A stretch of 55,979 bases of DNA from Burkholderiales bacterium (GTDB lineage: Bacteria > Pseudomonadota > Gammaproteobacteria > Burkholderiales > Ga0077523). Positions 7,393 to 16,351 of this stretch are shown piece after piece (positions within the stretch are counted from its first letter, which is position 1; each line of letters begins with the position of its first letter). The notes beneath the pieces are model-generated. The model was not told the origin of the DNA. It ran no database searches and saw only the letters and a program-made list of their open reading frames with translations. Where the stretch lies: positions 2,461-58,439 of the forward strand of contig JALHMS010000003.1 in the NCBI GenBank assembly GCA_022843925.1, written 5' to 3'. The translations under genes and the position numbers were made by a program.

Positions 7393-8387
7393 GCATCGCT
7401 CGATCGTTCGGGTTGCCGAGGGTGGTGGCTGCGGTGGTGGGCGGTGTGATGTGCGGCGTGGGCTGCGTTGCTTCCGCGCAGTCGCTTTCTCCGCCCGAAG
7501 CCATGGCGTGGCTCCAGCGCATTGCAAGCGCGGCCCGGCAACTGAACTACGCCGGCACGTTCGTCTACCAGCACGGCGAGACGGTCGAGACCTCCAGGAT
7601 CGTGCATCTGGTCGACGGCGCGGGAGAGATCGAAAAGCTGGAGACGCTCGACGGACCGCGGCGGGAGGTGGTCCGCACGCAGGACATCGTCTACACGTAT
7701 CACCCCGACGACAAATCGCTGAGGGTCGAACGACGACGGGCCGGACGCAGCTTCCCGCAACTTCTGCCCGACCAGCTCACTTCCATCACCGAGCACTACG
7801 ATGTCCGGAAGGCCGAGGTCGAGCGCGTCGGCGGGCTCGAAGCGCAGGCGCTGATCCTCGAACCGCGGGACGGTCTGCGGTACGGGCACAAGTTCTGGGC
7901 CGATACGAATACCGGGCTGCTTCTCAAGGCGAAGATGATCGGCGAGCGGAACCACACGATGGAGCTCTTCGCCTTCACCCAGCTGCAGATCGGCGGAAGC
8001 ATTCCGAGGGATCTGTTGAAGCCGAGTTTCGCGATTCCGGCGACAGCGCCTGCGCAGGTCGCGGCGGCGGAGGTCGCCGACACGGCATGGCTCATCGGCA
8101 ACCAACCTTCCGGTTTCCATCGCGTCCTCGAGGTCCGTCGGATGCGGGAGGGCTCGTCGAGCGGGCCTCTCACCCACATCGTGTTGTCGGATGGTCTTGC
8201 AGCGATATCGGTGTTCATCGAGCCAGTTTCCCGCACCAAGGGCATGCCTGACGGGCGGCTCATCCAGCAGGGCGCCATCCATATCTTCACGCGGGTGGTC
8301 GGGGATCAGCGCGTCACGGTTCTCGGCGAGACGCCAGCCCACACCGTCATGCAGATTGCGAATTCGCTCAGTCCCAAGTCCAAGTGA
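7389..8387 (+). CDS. rseB: RseB/MucB periplasmic regulator of sigma-E
   Basis: 332 aa with a Sec-type signal peptide in the first ~31 residues (VVAAVVGGVMCGVGCVASAQ). The MucB/RseB fold follows: AMAWLQRIASAARQLNYAGTF, FVYQHGE, YHPDDKSLRVERRR, and YGHKFWADTNTGLLLK in the large domain, with a small C-terminal domain from about 225. It binds the periplasmic part of RseA and protects it from cleavage until outer-membrane or lipid signals release it. The ATG at 7389 overlaps the rseA stop. The longer open frame upstream is the shadow of rseA. Confidence 0.93.
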   Translation: MSIARSFGLPRVVAAVVGGVMCGVGCVASAQSLSPPEAMAWLQRIASAARQLNYAGTFVYQHGETVETSRIVHLVDGAGEIEKLETLDGPRREVVRTQDIVYTYHPDDKSLRVERRRAGRSFPQLLPDQLTSITEHYDVRKAEVERVGGLEAQALILEPRDGLRYGHKFWADTNTGLLLKAKMIGERNHTMELFAFTQLQIGGSIPRDLLKPSFAIPATAPAQVAAAEVADTAWLIGNQPSGFHRVLEVRRMREGSSSGPLTHIVLSDGLAAISVFIEPVSRTKGMPDGRLIQQGAIHIFTRVVGDQRVTVLGETPAHTVMQIANSLSPKSK

Positions 8388-8442
8388 CGCCGTTCGCCTG
8401 GCGTTCCACCCCCACCTGTCCACCTTTGGGATCCCCCACGTC

Positions 8443-9816
8443 ATGACCCGAATTCTTCAAGCGTTTGCGCTGTTCTGCCTGCTCGCCACCAGTGCGATCG
8501 CCCGGGAACTGCCGGATTTCACGGATCTCGTCGACGAGCAGGGCCCCACCGTCGTCAACATCAGCACGACGTCCACGAAGAGCGGGCCTCCGAACGCGGA
8601 GGAGGATCCCTACGATCTGTTCCGGCGTCCGCCCGGTCAGACACCACGCGACAACGATGCGCGGTCCCTGGGCTCGGGTTTCGTCATCAGCCCCGATGGC
8701 TATATCCTGACCAATGCCCATGTGGTGGAGGCTGGCGACGACATCACTGTGAAGCTGAGCGACAAGCGCGAGTACACCGCCCGCGTGATCGGCAGCGATC
8801 GGCGGACCGACGTGGCGCTCATCAAGATCGACGCGACGGGCCTGCCGGTCGTGACGATCGGCGACACGAAGAAGCTTCGGGTGGGCGAATGGGTGCTGGC
8901 AATCGGGTCGCCCTTCGGGTTCGAGAGCACGGTCACCGCGGGCATCGTGAGCGCCAAGGGGCGTTCCCTGCCGCAGGAGAGTTTCGTCCCGTTCATCCAG
9001 ACCGATGTCGCGATCAATCCGGGCAATTCCGGTGGTCCGCTGTTCAACCTGCGCGGCGAGGTGGTCGGCATCAACTCGCAGATCTACAGCCGCACGGGCG
9101 GTTTCATGGGGCTGTCCTTCGCCATCCCGATCGACGTCGCGATGGACATCGCGAACCAGCTTCGCACCACCGGTCGCATCAGCCGGGGGCGGATCGGCGT
9201 CAGCATCCAGGAAGTGACGAAGGAACTCGCCGAATCCTTCGGCCTCGCCAAGCCGAGAGGTGCACTCGTCAGCGCCGTCGAGAAGGGCGAGGCTGCGGAC
9301 AAGGCCGGGGTCGAAGCGTCCGACGTGATCCTGGAGTTCGACGGCAAGCCCGTGGAAGCGTCGGCGGATCTGCCCCGGATCGTGGCAGGCACCCGTCCTG
9401 GTTCCGAGGTCACGATGCAGGTCTGGCGGAAGGGTGCATCACGGACCTTGAAGGTGGTGGTCGGAGAGATGCCTGACGACAAGAAGGTCGCCGCCGCCGA
9501 GAAGGGTCGCAAGACGCCCCCGAAAGCGTCCGAGGCGGCCACCAAGCTGGGGATGGTGCTCTCGGAACTGACGGCGGAACAGCGCAAGGAACTCGACGTC
9601 ACGGGCGGTCTTCTCGTCGAGAACGCCACGGGTAACGCCGCCAAGGCCGGGATCCGCCGGGGCGATGTGCTGCTCGCCATCAACAACCAGGACGTCAAGT
9701 CGCTCGAACAACTCGGGCAGGTCCTCGGACAGTACGAGAAGTCCCGCAGCGTGGCCCTCCTGATCCGGCGCGGAGACTCGTCCATCTACATTCCGCTCCG
9801 TCTCGGCGCCCAGTAA
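8443..9816 (+). CDS. mucD: periplasmic serine endoprotease MucD (DegP/HtrA family)
   Basis: 457 aa. A signal peptide spans residues 1-20 (ending TSAIA). The trypsin-like domain carries the triad His93 (LTNAHVV), Asp123 (DRRTDVALIKID) and Ser196 (NPGNSGGPL). Two PDZ domains follow, starting near 255 and 370. HtrA proteases degrade misfolded envelope proteins and are sigma-E targets; placement as the last gene of the rpoE-rseA-rseB cluster matches the mucD arrangement of Pseudomonas and betaproteobacteria. The 55-nt gap after rseB has no obvious terminator. The start is the ATG giving a proper signal peptide. Confidence 0.94.
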   Translation: MTRILQAFALFCLLATSAIARELPDFTDLVDEQGPTVVNISTTSTKSGPPNAEEDPYDLFRRPPGQTPRDNDARSLGSGFVISPDGYILTNAHVVEAGDDITVKLSDKREYTARVIGSDRRTDVALIKIDATGLPVVTIGDTKKLRVGEWVLAIGSPFGFESTVTAGIVSAKGRSLPQESFVPFIQTDVAINPGNSGGPLFNLRGEVVGINSQIYSRTGGFMGLSFAIPIDVAMDIANQLRTTGRISRGRIGVSIQEVTKELAESFGLAKPRGALVSAVEKGEAADKAGVEASDVILEFDGKPVEASADLPRIVAGTRPGSEVTMQVWRKGASRTLKVVVGEMPDDKKVAAAEKGRKTPPKASEAATKLGMVLSELTAEQRKELDVTGGLLVENATGNAAKAGIRRGDVLLAINNQDVKSLEQLGQVLGQYEKSRSVALLIRRGDSSIYIPLRLGAQ

Positions 9817-9872
9817 GCGGGGCAACCGCGTCCGATTCCGATAGAATCGCGAGTTCCTGACGACCTCCTCCC

Positions 9873-9897
9873 AAAGGGGCACTGCGGTGCCCCTTTT
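9873..9897 (+). terminator. hairpin with T run immediately before lepA
   Basis: A perfect 10-bp stem AAAGGGGCAC (9873-9882), 4-nt loop, GTGCCCCTTT (9887-9896), followed by T. It looks like an intrinsic terminator of the mucD transcript, yet ends only 8 bases before the lepA ATG at 9905. If lepA is transcribed through or from just upstream (a TAGAAT -10-like box lies at 9842-9847), the hairpin would sit in the lepA leader and could control it. Confidence 0.65.
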
Positions 9898-9904
9898 CGT
9901 ATTC

Positions 9905-11698
9905 ATGCGTCACATCCGCAACTTCTCCATCATTGCCCACATCGACCATGGCAAATCGACCCTTGCGGATCGATTCATCCAGTTCTGCGGGGGCCTCAGC
10001 GATCGCGAGATGGAGGCGCAGGTCCTGGATTCGATGGACCTCGAACGGGAGCGCGGCATCACGATCAAGGCGCAGACCGCCGCCCTTCGATACACCGCTC
10101 TCGATGGCCAGAAGTACCAGCTGAATCTGATCGACACCCCGGGGCACGTCGACTTCTCGTACGAAGTCTCCCGGTCGCTCTCCGCCTGCGAAGGCGCGCT
10201 GCTCGTGGTGGATGCTTCCCAGGGCGTGGAGGCGCAGACGGTGGCCAACTGCTACACGGCGATCGAGCAGGGTGTGGAGGTCGTCCCCGTCCTCAACAAG
10301 ATCGATCTCCCGTCCGCCGAGCCGGAGCGTGTGATCACCGAGATCGAGGACATCGTCGGCATTCCCGCGGACGATGCCATCCGTTGCAGTGCCAAGACCG
10401 GTGTGGGCATCCAAGACATCCTGGAAGCGGTCATCACCCGCATCCCGCCACCCAAGGGTGACCCGACCGGGCCGCTGAAGGCGCTCGTGATCGACTCGTG
10501 GTTCGACAACTACGTCGGCGTGGTGATGCTGGTCCGCGTGGTGGATGGGCGGCTCGCCCCGAAGGACCGCATCAAGTTCATGGCGAACGGCGTGGTCCAC
10601 TTGTGCGAGCAGGTCGGCGTGTTCACGCCGAAGTCGGTGGGCCGCGACGCCCTCGAGGCCGGCGAGGTCGGGTTCGTCATCGCCGGCATCAAGGAACTGG
10701 GGAACGCCCGTGTCGGCGACACGATCACGACGGTCGATCGTCCGGCCACCGAGCCCCTTCCCGGCTTCAAGGAGATCAAGCCGCAGGTGTTCGCCGGGCT
10801 GTACCCGGTCGAGTCCAACGAATACGAAGCGCTGCGCGACGCGCTCGAGAAGCTGAAGCTGAACGATTCCTCCCTCCAGTACGAGCCCGAGACCTCCCAG
10901 GCGCTGGGATTCGGATTCCGCTGCGGGTTCCTGGGCCTCCTGCACATGGACATCGTGCAGGAGCGCCTCGAGCGGGAGTACGACATGAACCTCATCACCA
11001 CGGCGCCCACGGTGGTGTACGAGGTGGTGATGCGGGATGGCACCGTGCTCAAGGTCGAGAATCCGTCGCGCCTGCCCGATGCCTCGAAGATCGAGGAGAT
11101 CCGCGAGCCCATCATCAGCGCGACCATTCTCGTACCCCAGGACTACGTCGGGTCCGTCATCACGCTCTGCAACCAGAAGCGCGGTTCCCAGAAGAATCTG
11201 CAGTACCTCGGGCGCCAGGTCATGCTGACCTACGACATGCCGCTCAACGAAGTCGTGATGGATTTCTTCGACAAGCTGAAGTCCACGAGCCGGGGCTACG
11301 CCTCGCTCGACTACGAGTTCAAGGAGTTCCGTGCCGGCGACCTCGTGAAACTGGATGTGCTCATCAACACCGAGAAAGTGGATGCGCTGTCGCTCATCGT
11401 CCATCGCGCCACGGCCCAGTATCGCGGGCGCGAGCTTGCGGCGAAGATGCGCGAGTTGATCCCCCGTCAGATGTTCGACGTCGCCGTCCAGGCGGCGATC
11501 GGTGCCCACATCATCGCGCGCGAGAACGTCAAGGCCCTACGCAAGAACGTGCTGGCGAAGTGCTACGGGGGCGACATCTCGCGGAAGAAGAAGCTCCTCG
11601 AGAAACAGAAGGCCGGCAAACGCCGCATGAAGCAGGTGGGGAACGTCGAGATTCCCCAGGAAGCCTTTCTCGCCATCCTGCAGGTCGACAACAAGTAG
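9905..11698 (+). CDS. lepA: elongation factor 4 (LepA/EF-4 GTPase)
   Basis: 597 aa, full length. GTPase motifs: AHIDHGKST (G1), RGITIKAQT (switch I), DTPGHVDF (G3), NKIDLP (G4). The LepA-specific C-terminal domain is present ([15 protein letters not shown]-like tail, ending VDNK). LepA is a ribosome-associated GTPase involved in initiation/assembly and translation under stress. ATG 9905 gives the family-standard [19 protein letters not shown]; a GTG at 9887 lies inside the hairpin and is rejected. No Shine-Dalgarno is visible, which is unusual for such a gene. Confidence 0.96.
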   Translation: MRHIRNFSIIAHIDHGKSTLADRFIQFCGGLSDREMEAQVLDSMDLERERGITIKAQTAALRYTALDGQKYQLNLIDTPGHVDFSYEVSRSLSACEGALLVVDASQGVEAQTVANCYTAIEQGVEVVPVLNKIDLPSAEPERVITEIEDIVGIPADDAIRCSAKTGVGIQDILEAVITRIPPPKGDPTGPLKALVIDSWFDNYVGVVMLVRVVDGRLAPKDRIKFMANGVVHLCEQVGVFTPKSVGRDALEAGEVGFVIAGIKELGNARVGDTITTVDRPATEPLPGFKEIKPQVFAGLYPVESNEYEALRDALEKLKLNDSSLQYEPETSQALGFGFRCGFLGLLHMDIVQERLEREYDMNLITTAPTVVYEVVMRDGTVLKVENPSRLPDASKIEEIREPIISATILVPQDYVGSVITLCNQKRGSQKNLQYLGRQVMLTYDMPLNEVVMDFFDKLKSTSRGYASLDYEFKEFRAGDLVKLDVLINTEKVDALSLIVHRATAQYRGRELAAKMRELIPRQMFDVAVQAAIGAHIIARENVKALRKNVLAKCYGGDISRKKKLLEKQKAGKRRMKQVGNVEIPQEAFLAILQVDNK

Positions 11699-11721
11699 TC
11701 ACCGGAGAACCGGTTCCGATC

Positions 11722-12528
11722 ATGAATTTCGCACTCATCATGTTGGTGCTGCTCGTCATCACGGGCAGTGTCTGGCTGCTGGATGTCCTGGTGTTCCGCA
11801 AGGGGCGATCCCCGGAGGCGAGGGTGCCGTGGTGGATCGAGTATCCGGTGAGCTTCTTCCCCGTGATCCTCGTCGTGTTCTTCCTGCGCTCCTTCCTGGT
11901 GGAGCCGTTCAAGATCCCATCCGGGTCGATGATCCCGACGCTGCTCGTGGGCGACTACATCCTGGTCAACAAGTACACCTACGGCGTGCGACTGCCCGTG
12001 GTGAACAAGAAGATCGTGTCGCTGAACGATCCGAAGCGCGGGGACGTCATGGTGTTCCGCTATCCGCAGAACCCGTCGCTCGACTACATCAAGCGCGTCG
12101 TGGGCACGCCGGGCGACACCGTCGAGTATCGCAACAAGCGGCTCACGGTGAACGGACAGCTCGTGGATGCCCAGAGCGAAGCCGACTACAGCTATCTCGA
12201 GGCGGGCGGCCTCAACTTCATCACCACGAAGCGCTTCCGCGAGAAGCTGTCCGAGACCGGGCACTCGACCATCGTCAACCTCGACGCCCCGCCCGTGCAG
12301 TTGGCGACGGTCCAGGCTTTTCCCTATCGCGAAAACTGCGAATACAATGAGGAAGGGTTCACGTGCAAGGTTCCGCCGGGGCACTACTTCATGATGGGCG
12401 ACAACCGGGATTCCAGCAGCGACAGCCGCTACTGGGGCTTCGTTCCGGACGAGAACATCGTGGGCCGGGCCTTTCTGATCTGGTGGAACTTCGGTCAGTT
12501 CGGGCGGATAGGCACGCCCATCGAATAG
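11722..12528 (+). CDS. lepB: signal peptidase I LepB
   Basis: 268 aa. Two N-terminal membrane helices (about 2-22 and 42-60) precede the periplasmic catalytic domain. Catalytic Ser69 lies in IPSGSMIPTLL and the general base Lys124 in YIKRVVGTPGD; the box-E motif MGDNRDSSSDSR is near the C-terminus. It removes signal peptides of Sec and Tat substrates at the inner membrane. It follows lepA after 23 nt, the usual lepA-lepB order. The longer frame beginning at 10498 is a shadow of lepA. Confidence 0.96.
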   Translation: MNFALIMLVLLVITGSVWLLDVLVFRKGRSPEARVPWWIEYPVSFFPVILVVFFLRSFLVEPFKIPSGSMIPTLLVGDYILVNKYTYGVRLPVVNKKIVSLNDPKRGDVMVFRYPQNPSLDYIKRVVGTPGDTVEYRNKRLTVNGQLVDAQSEADYSYLEAGGLNFITTKRFREKLSETGHSTIVNLDAPPVQLATVQAFPYRENCEYNEEGFTCKVPPGHYFMMGDNRDSSSDSRYWGFVPDENIVGRAFLIWWNFGQFGRIGTPIE

Positions 12529-12539
12529 GCGGGAATTGC

Positions 12540-12899
12540 ATGAACTTGAAACGTCGGCAGCACGGCCTGAGCCTCGTCGGCCTCATATTCTGGGGTGGCA
12601 TCCTCTTCTTCGTGGCGCTCGTGGGCATGAAGATGGTCCCCACCTATCTCGAGTACTTCACCATCAAGCGTCATCTGAACGAGATCGCCCACAACAGCTC
12701 CGGCAGTTCGCCCGCCGAGATGAAGGGCACGTTCGGCAAGCGCGCCACCATCGACGACATCACCTCGGTCGATGGCAGCGAGCTCGAGTTCTCGAAGAAC
12801 GGCGATGGTTACGACATTGCCTTGAACTACACGAAGAAGGTGCCCCTGATGGGTCATGTCAGCCTGCTCTTCGACTTCGAGATCTCGGCGAGCCGGTAG
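12540..12899 (+). CDS. DUF4845 small membrane protein
   Basis: 119 aa. The N-terminus (RQHGLSLVGLIFWGGILFFV) looks like a type IV pilin-like or single-pass segment, and GMKMVPTYLEYFTIK is the DUF4845 hallmark. The remainder is a small soluble beta-rich domain (DGYDIALNYTKKVPL). Function unknown; it sits between lepB and rnc as in many beta- and gammaproteobacteria, suggesting a link to secretion or the membrane. ATG 12540 is 11 nt past lepB, and rnc begins 2 nt after its stop. Confidence 0.88.
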   Translation: MNLKRRQHGLSLVGLIFWGGILFFVALVGMKMVPTYLEYFTIKRHLNEIAHNSSGSSPAEMKGTFGKRATIDDITSVDGSELEFSKNGDGYDIALNYTKKVPLMGHVSLLFDFEISASR

Positions 12900-12901
12900 C
12901 G

Positions 12902-13579
12902 ATGATCGACGCGGGCTCCGCCCACGCGCTGGGCCACGGATTCCGCAACACGGCTCTGCTCCAGCAGGCGCTCACCCATCGCAGCTTCGGCCAGCCGCAC
13001 AACGAACGGCTGGAGTTCGTGGGGGATGCCGTCCTCAACTGTGTCATCGCTGTCGAATTGTTCAGTCGCTTCGGGGGTGTGCCCGAAGGTGATCTTTCGC
13101 GGTTGCGGGCGGCGCTAGTGAACCAGGCGAGCCTTGCCGAGCGCGCGCAGTCCATCTCTCTCAGCACCCACATCCGGCTCGGGGCCGGCGAGATCAACAG
13201 CGGTGGCGCTCAACGCCCGTCCATGCTGGCCGATGCGCTGGAAGCATTGGTAGGCGCCGTCTTCCTCGACGGCGGGTATGGCGAGGCAAGGGCGGCGATC
13301 CTGAGACTCTTCGGGGAAGCCCTCGACACCATCGATCCGGTGACCTTCGGCAAGGATCCCAAGACGGCCCTGCAGGAATGGCTTCAGGGGCGTCGCCGAC
13401 CGCTCCCGGAGTACCGTCTGCTGGGCACCAGCGGCGCGGCACACAGGCAGCAGTTTCTCGTGGAGTGCATCGTGGACGGACTCGACATCAACACCACCGG
13501 CACGGGCGGCAGCCGACGCATCGCGGAGCAGTCGGCCGCGCGGGCCGCGCTGGACATCCTCGAATCGCGAGGGGCATAG
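12902..13579 (+). CDS. rnc: ribonuclease III
   Basis: 225 aa. The signature NERLEFVGDAVLN carries the catalytic acidic residues of the RNase III domain, and DALEALVGAVFLDGG carries the second metal-binding Glu. A double-stranded RNA-binding domain follows from about residue 152 (DPKTALQEWLQGRR ... AARAALDIL). It cleaves double-stranded RNA, including the 30S rRNA precursor. It lies 2 nt after DUF4845 and 2 nt before era, the rnc-era-recO order known from E. coli. Confidence 0.96.
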   Translation: MIDAGSAHALGHGFRNTALLQQALTHRSFGQPHNERLEFVGDAVLNCVIAVELFSRFGGVPEGDLSRLRAALVNQASLAERAQSISLSTHIRLGAGEINSGGAQRPSMLADALEALVGAVFLDGGYGEARAAILRLFGEALDTIDPVTFGKDPKTALQEWLQGRRRPLPEYRLLGTSGAAHRQQFLVECIVDGLDINTTGTGGSRRIAEQSAARAALDILESRGA

Positions 13580-13581
13580 GC

Positions 13582-14463
13582 ATGTCGCATCGCTGCGGAT
13601 TCGTGGCCGTGGTCGGACGGCCCAACGTGGGCAAGTCGACGCTGCTCAATCGACTGGTCGGCCAGAAGGTCAGCATCACGTCGCGCAAGGCCCAGACCAC
13701 GCGGCATGCCGTCCTCGGGATCATCTCGACCGAGGCGGCGCAGGTGGTGCTCGTCGACACGCCCGGCTTCCAGACGAAGCATGGCGGGCAGCTCAACAAG
13801 GCGCTCAACCGCGCCGTGACCGACAGCCTCGCGGACGTCGATGTGGTCCTCTTCGTGGTCGAGGCCACGCGACTCGGCGACCGCGATCGCCAGGTGCTCG
13901 ATCTCATCCCCTTGGCGGTGCCGGTCATCGCGGTGGTCAACAAGGTGGATCTGTTGGCCAGGCGGGATCTCATCCTGCCGTTCATCGATGGTCTTCGTCA
14001 GTGGCGCGACTTCGCGGCGGTCGTGCCCGTGAGCGCGGAGAAGGGCGTCCAGGTCGACGATCTGCTCGCGGCCATCGTGCCGATGCTGCCCGAAGGCCCG
14101 GCGCTGTACGACGAGGAGCAGGTGACCGATCGCAGCGAGCGCTTCATCGCCTCCGAACTGGTGCGCGAGAAGCTCTTCCGTTTCACCGGCGACGAGCTCC
14201 CTTACGGCATCAACGTCGTGGTGGACCAGTTCGAGACCGAGGGCAACCTCCGCCGCATCCGCTGCAACGTGATCGTCTCGCGGGACAGTCACAAGGGCAT
14301 GGTGATCGGCGCCGGCGGCGAGAACCTCAAGCGGGTGGCCACCGAGGCGCGACTCGACATGGAGCGGACCTTCGGCGGCACGGTGTTCCTCGAACTGCAC
14401 GTCCGCGTGGACGCGAACTGGATCGAGGATCCGCGGCGGTTGCGCAAATACGGGTATGTCTGA
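13582..14463 (+). CDS. era: GTPase Era
   Basis: 293 aa. G1 GRPNVGKSTLLNRL, switch KAQTTRH, G3 VDTPGF, G4 NKVDLL and the C-terminal KH domain with VIGAGGENLKRV. Era binds the 3' end of 16S rRNA during 30S subunit maturation. Stop at 14463 overlaps the recO start by 8 nt. Coupled with rnc and recO; regulation appears to be operon-wide with no internal promoter seen. Confidence 0.96.
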   Translation: MSHRCGFVAVVGRPNVGKSTLLNRLVGQKVSITSRKAQTTRHAVLGIISTEAAQVVLVDTPGFQTKHGGQLNKALNRAVTDSLADVDVVLFVVEATRLGDRDRQVLDLIPLAVPVIAVVNKVDLLARRDLILPFIDGLRQWRDFAAVVPVSAEKGVQVDDLLAAIVPMLPEGPALYDEEQVTDRSERFIASELVREKLFRFTGDELPYGINVVVDQFETEGNLRRIRCNVIVSRDSHKGMVIGAGGENLKRVATEARLDMERTFGGTVFLELHVRVDANWIEDPRRLRKYGYV

Positions 14464-15217
14464 CGGCGGCAGCGCGCCCGGCACAGTCGGGGTCGGTGGC
14501 CGTCAGCGGGTCCAGAACGAAGCCTCGTTCGTGCTGCACACCCTCCCCTGGAAGGAGACCAGCCTGGTGCTGGATCTTTTCACACGGACCCACGGACGCA
14601 TCTCCGCCGTGGCCAAGGGCGCCCGTCGCCCGCATTCGCAACTGCGGGCGCTTCTGCTGCCGTTCCAGCCTGTCCTCGCCACCTGGTCCGGACGCTCTGA
14701 GTTGCGGGTGATCCACTCGGTGGAGTGGCGCGGCGGCATCCCGCAGCTGAGCGGGGTCGCGCTCATGTGCGGCTTCTACCTGAACGAACTCCTGCGGGCC
14801 GCGCTCGCGCGGGAGGACCCCCACGAGAGGCTGTTCGATGCCTATGCCCGCGCGGTTGGCCAACTGGCTGGCGCGCAGTCCCACTCGACGGTGCTCAGGG
14901 TCTTCGAGCGCGCGCTTCTTTCCGAACTCGGCTACGCGCTGCAGTTCGAAACGGACGCCGACACGGGCGAAGCCTTGATGGCGGAGGCGCGATACCGCTA
15001 TCTTCCCGATCGGGGGCCGCAACGGCTCGTCGACGACCAGGAGGCCGAGGCCTTCGCGGTGCGAGGCAAGACGCTGCTCGACATGGGTCGCGACGACTAT
15101 GGCGATCCGGTCACCGCCGCGGAGAGCAAGCGTCTGATGCGCAGCCTGCTGGGGGCGTATCTGGGTCACGCCGAACTCCACACCCGCCAGCTTCTGAAGG
15201 ATCTCCAGCAGCTCTGA
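14456..15217 (+). CDS. recO: DNA repair protein RecO
   Basis: 253 aa. N-terminal OB fold: EASFVLHTLPWKETSLVLDLF, then GRISAVAKGARRP and LLPFQPV; the helical C-terminal part includes CGFYLNELL and FERALLSELGY. RecO works with RecR to load RecA on SSB-coated DNA. The ATG at 14456 overlaps era by 8 nt; the first ~18 residues are rich in Gly and variable, so the true start may be a little further in. The cysteine zinc motif of some homologues is absent, as is common in proteobacteria. Confidence 0.93.
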   Translation: MSDGGSAPGTVGVGGRQRVQNEASFVLHTLPWKETSLVLDLFTRTHGRISAVAKGARRPHSQLRALLLPFQPVLATWSGRSELRVIHSVEWRGGIPQLSGVALMCGFYLNELLRAALAREDPHERLFDAYARAVGQLAGAQSHSTVLRVFERALLSELGYALQFETDADTGEALMAEARYRYLPDRGPQRLVDDQEAEAFAVRGKTLLDMGRDDYGDPVTAAESKRLMRSLLGAYLGHAELHTRQLLKDLQQL

Positions 15218-15221
15218 CGCC

Positions 15222-15971
15222 ATGACACGACTCTCGGTGAACCTCAACAAGATTGCGCTGGTGCGCAACGCCCGGCCGCTCGACATTCCGAGCGTCACTC
15301 GCATGGCGACGATCGCGCTCGATTCAGGTGCCCACGGCATCACGGTGCATCCCCGACCGGACAGTCGACACATCCGCACGGACGATGTACTCGCCCTGTC
15401 GAAGCTGCTGGCGGCGCGACCGGACCGCGAGTTCAACATCGAGGGGAATCCGTTCCACAACATGATGGAACTCGTGCACACCGTCCGGCCCCATCAGTGC
15501 ACGCTCGTGCCCGACGAACCCGGCGCATCGACGTCCGATCACGGCTGGAATCTCGAGCGCGACGCCGATCGCTTGCGGCCCGTGATCGCCGATCTGCATG
15601 CGTGGGGCGTGCGCGTCAGCCTCTTCATGGATCCTGATCCGGACGCCATGGCAACGGCGGCCGCAGTGGGCGCGGATCGCGTCGAGCTGTATACCGAACC
15701 CTATGCCAACGCCTGGCTAGCCGGGGCAGCGGAGACATCGCTCACGGCGTACACCGCGACTGCGCGTGCCGCCACGGCAGCCGGTCTGGGAATCAATGCG
15801 GGCCACGACCTCAGTCTCGACAACCTGCCGCCTTTCCTCGAAGCCGTTCCCGGGGTCCTGGAGGTGTCGATCGGTCACGCGCTCACGGCCGATGCCCTCG
15901 AACTCGGGATGGCCGGTTCGGTGCGCGCCTACCTGGATGCCATCGCGCGCGGCAACGGGGCGGTCGGGTGA
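15222..15971 (+). CDS. pdxJ: pyridoxine 5'-phosphate synthase PdxJ
   Basis: 249 aa, standard length. N-terminus LSVNLNKIALVRNAR, then GAHGITVHPRPDSRHI with substrate-binding His/Arg residues, FNIEGNP, and ELYTEPYA with INAGHDLSLDNL near the C-terminus. It condenses 1-deoxyxylulose-5-phosphate with amino-acetone phosphate to make pyridoxine 5'-phosphate (vitamin B6). It starts 4 nt after recO and overlaps acpS by 4 nt, the conserved recO-pdxJ-acpS order. Confidence 0.96.
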   Translation: MTRLSVNLNKIALVRNARPLDIPSVTRMATIALDSGAHGITVHPRPDSRHIRTDDVLALSKLLAARPDREFNIEGNPFHNMMELVHTVRPHQCTLVPDEPGASTSDHGWNLERDADRLRPVIADLHAWGVRVSLFMDPDPDAMATAAAVGADRVELYTEPYANAWLAGAAETSLTAYTATARAATAAGLGINAGHDLSLDNLPPFLEAVPGVLEVSIGHALTADALELGMAGSVRAYLDAIARGNGAVG

Positions 15972-16351
15972 TCACAGGGATCGGGGTCGACATGGTCGAG
16001 ATCGCTCGCGTCGAGCAGGGGCTGTCCGCCCACGGAGAGAAGTTCGCCCGACGCATCCTTGCGGACGGCGAATGGGACGGATTCCGCGCCGCGCCGCTTC
16101 CCGCCGCCTTCCTTGCGAAGCGGTTCGCGGCCAAGGAGGCGTTCGGGAAGGCGCTTGGCACCGGCGTCCGCGCCCCTGCAACGCTGCGGGCGATGTGGGT
16201 GGAGCACGACGCACTCGGTCGACCGGGTTTCGGCTTCGACACCGCCCTCGCACAGTGGCTCGACACGCGCGGCGTGGCCCGGCATCACCTCTCGCTTTCG
16301 GACGAACGCGACGCGGCCATCGCGTTCGTCGTGCTCGAGGGCAGGGCATGA
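15968..16351 (+). CDS. acpS: holo-[acyl-carrier-protein] synthase AcpS
   Basis: 127 aa. The GIGVDMVEIARVEQGL motif carries the metal-binding Asp, and LAKRFAAKEAFGKALGTG the catalytic Glu and Lys. It transfers 4'-phosphopantetheine from CoA to a serine of acyl carrier protein; the ACP partner, with its modified Ser37, is encoded at 54768-55004 in this same window. It begins with a GTG in a GTGA overlap with pdxJ and ends in an ATGA overlap with nagZ. Confidence 0.95.
   Translation: MITGIGVDMVEIARVEQGLSAHGEKFARRILADGEWDGFRAAPLPAAFLAKRFAAKEAFGKALGTGVRAPATLRAMWVEHDALGRPGFGFDTALAQWLDTRGVARHHLSLSDERDAAIAFVVLEGRA

Noticed and set aside
9887-9904. GTG at 9887 as the lepA start
   Set aside because: It lies within the hairpin and adds residues absent from the conserved LepA N-terminus; ATG 9905 fits the family.
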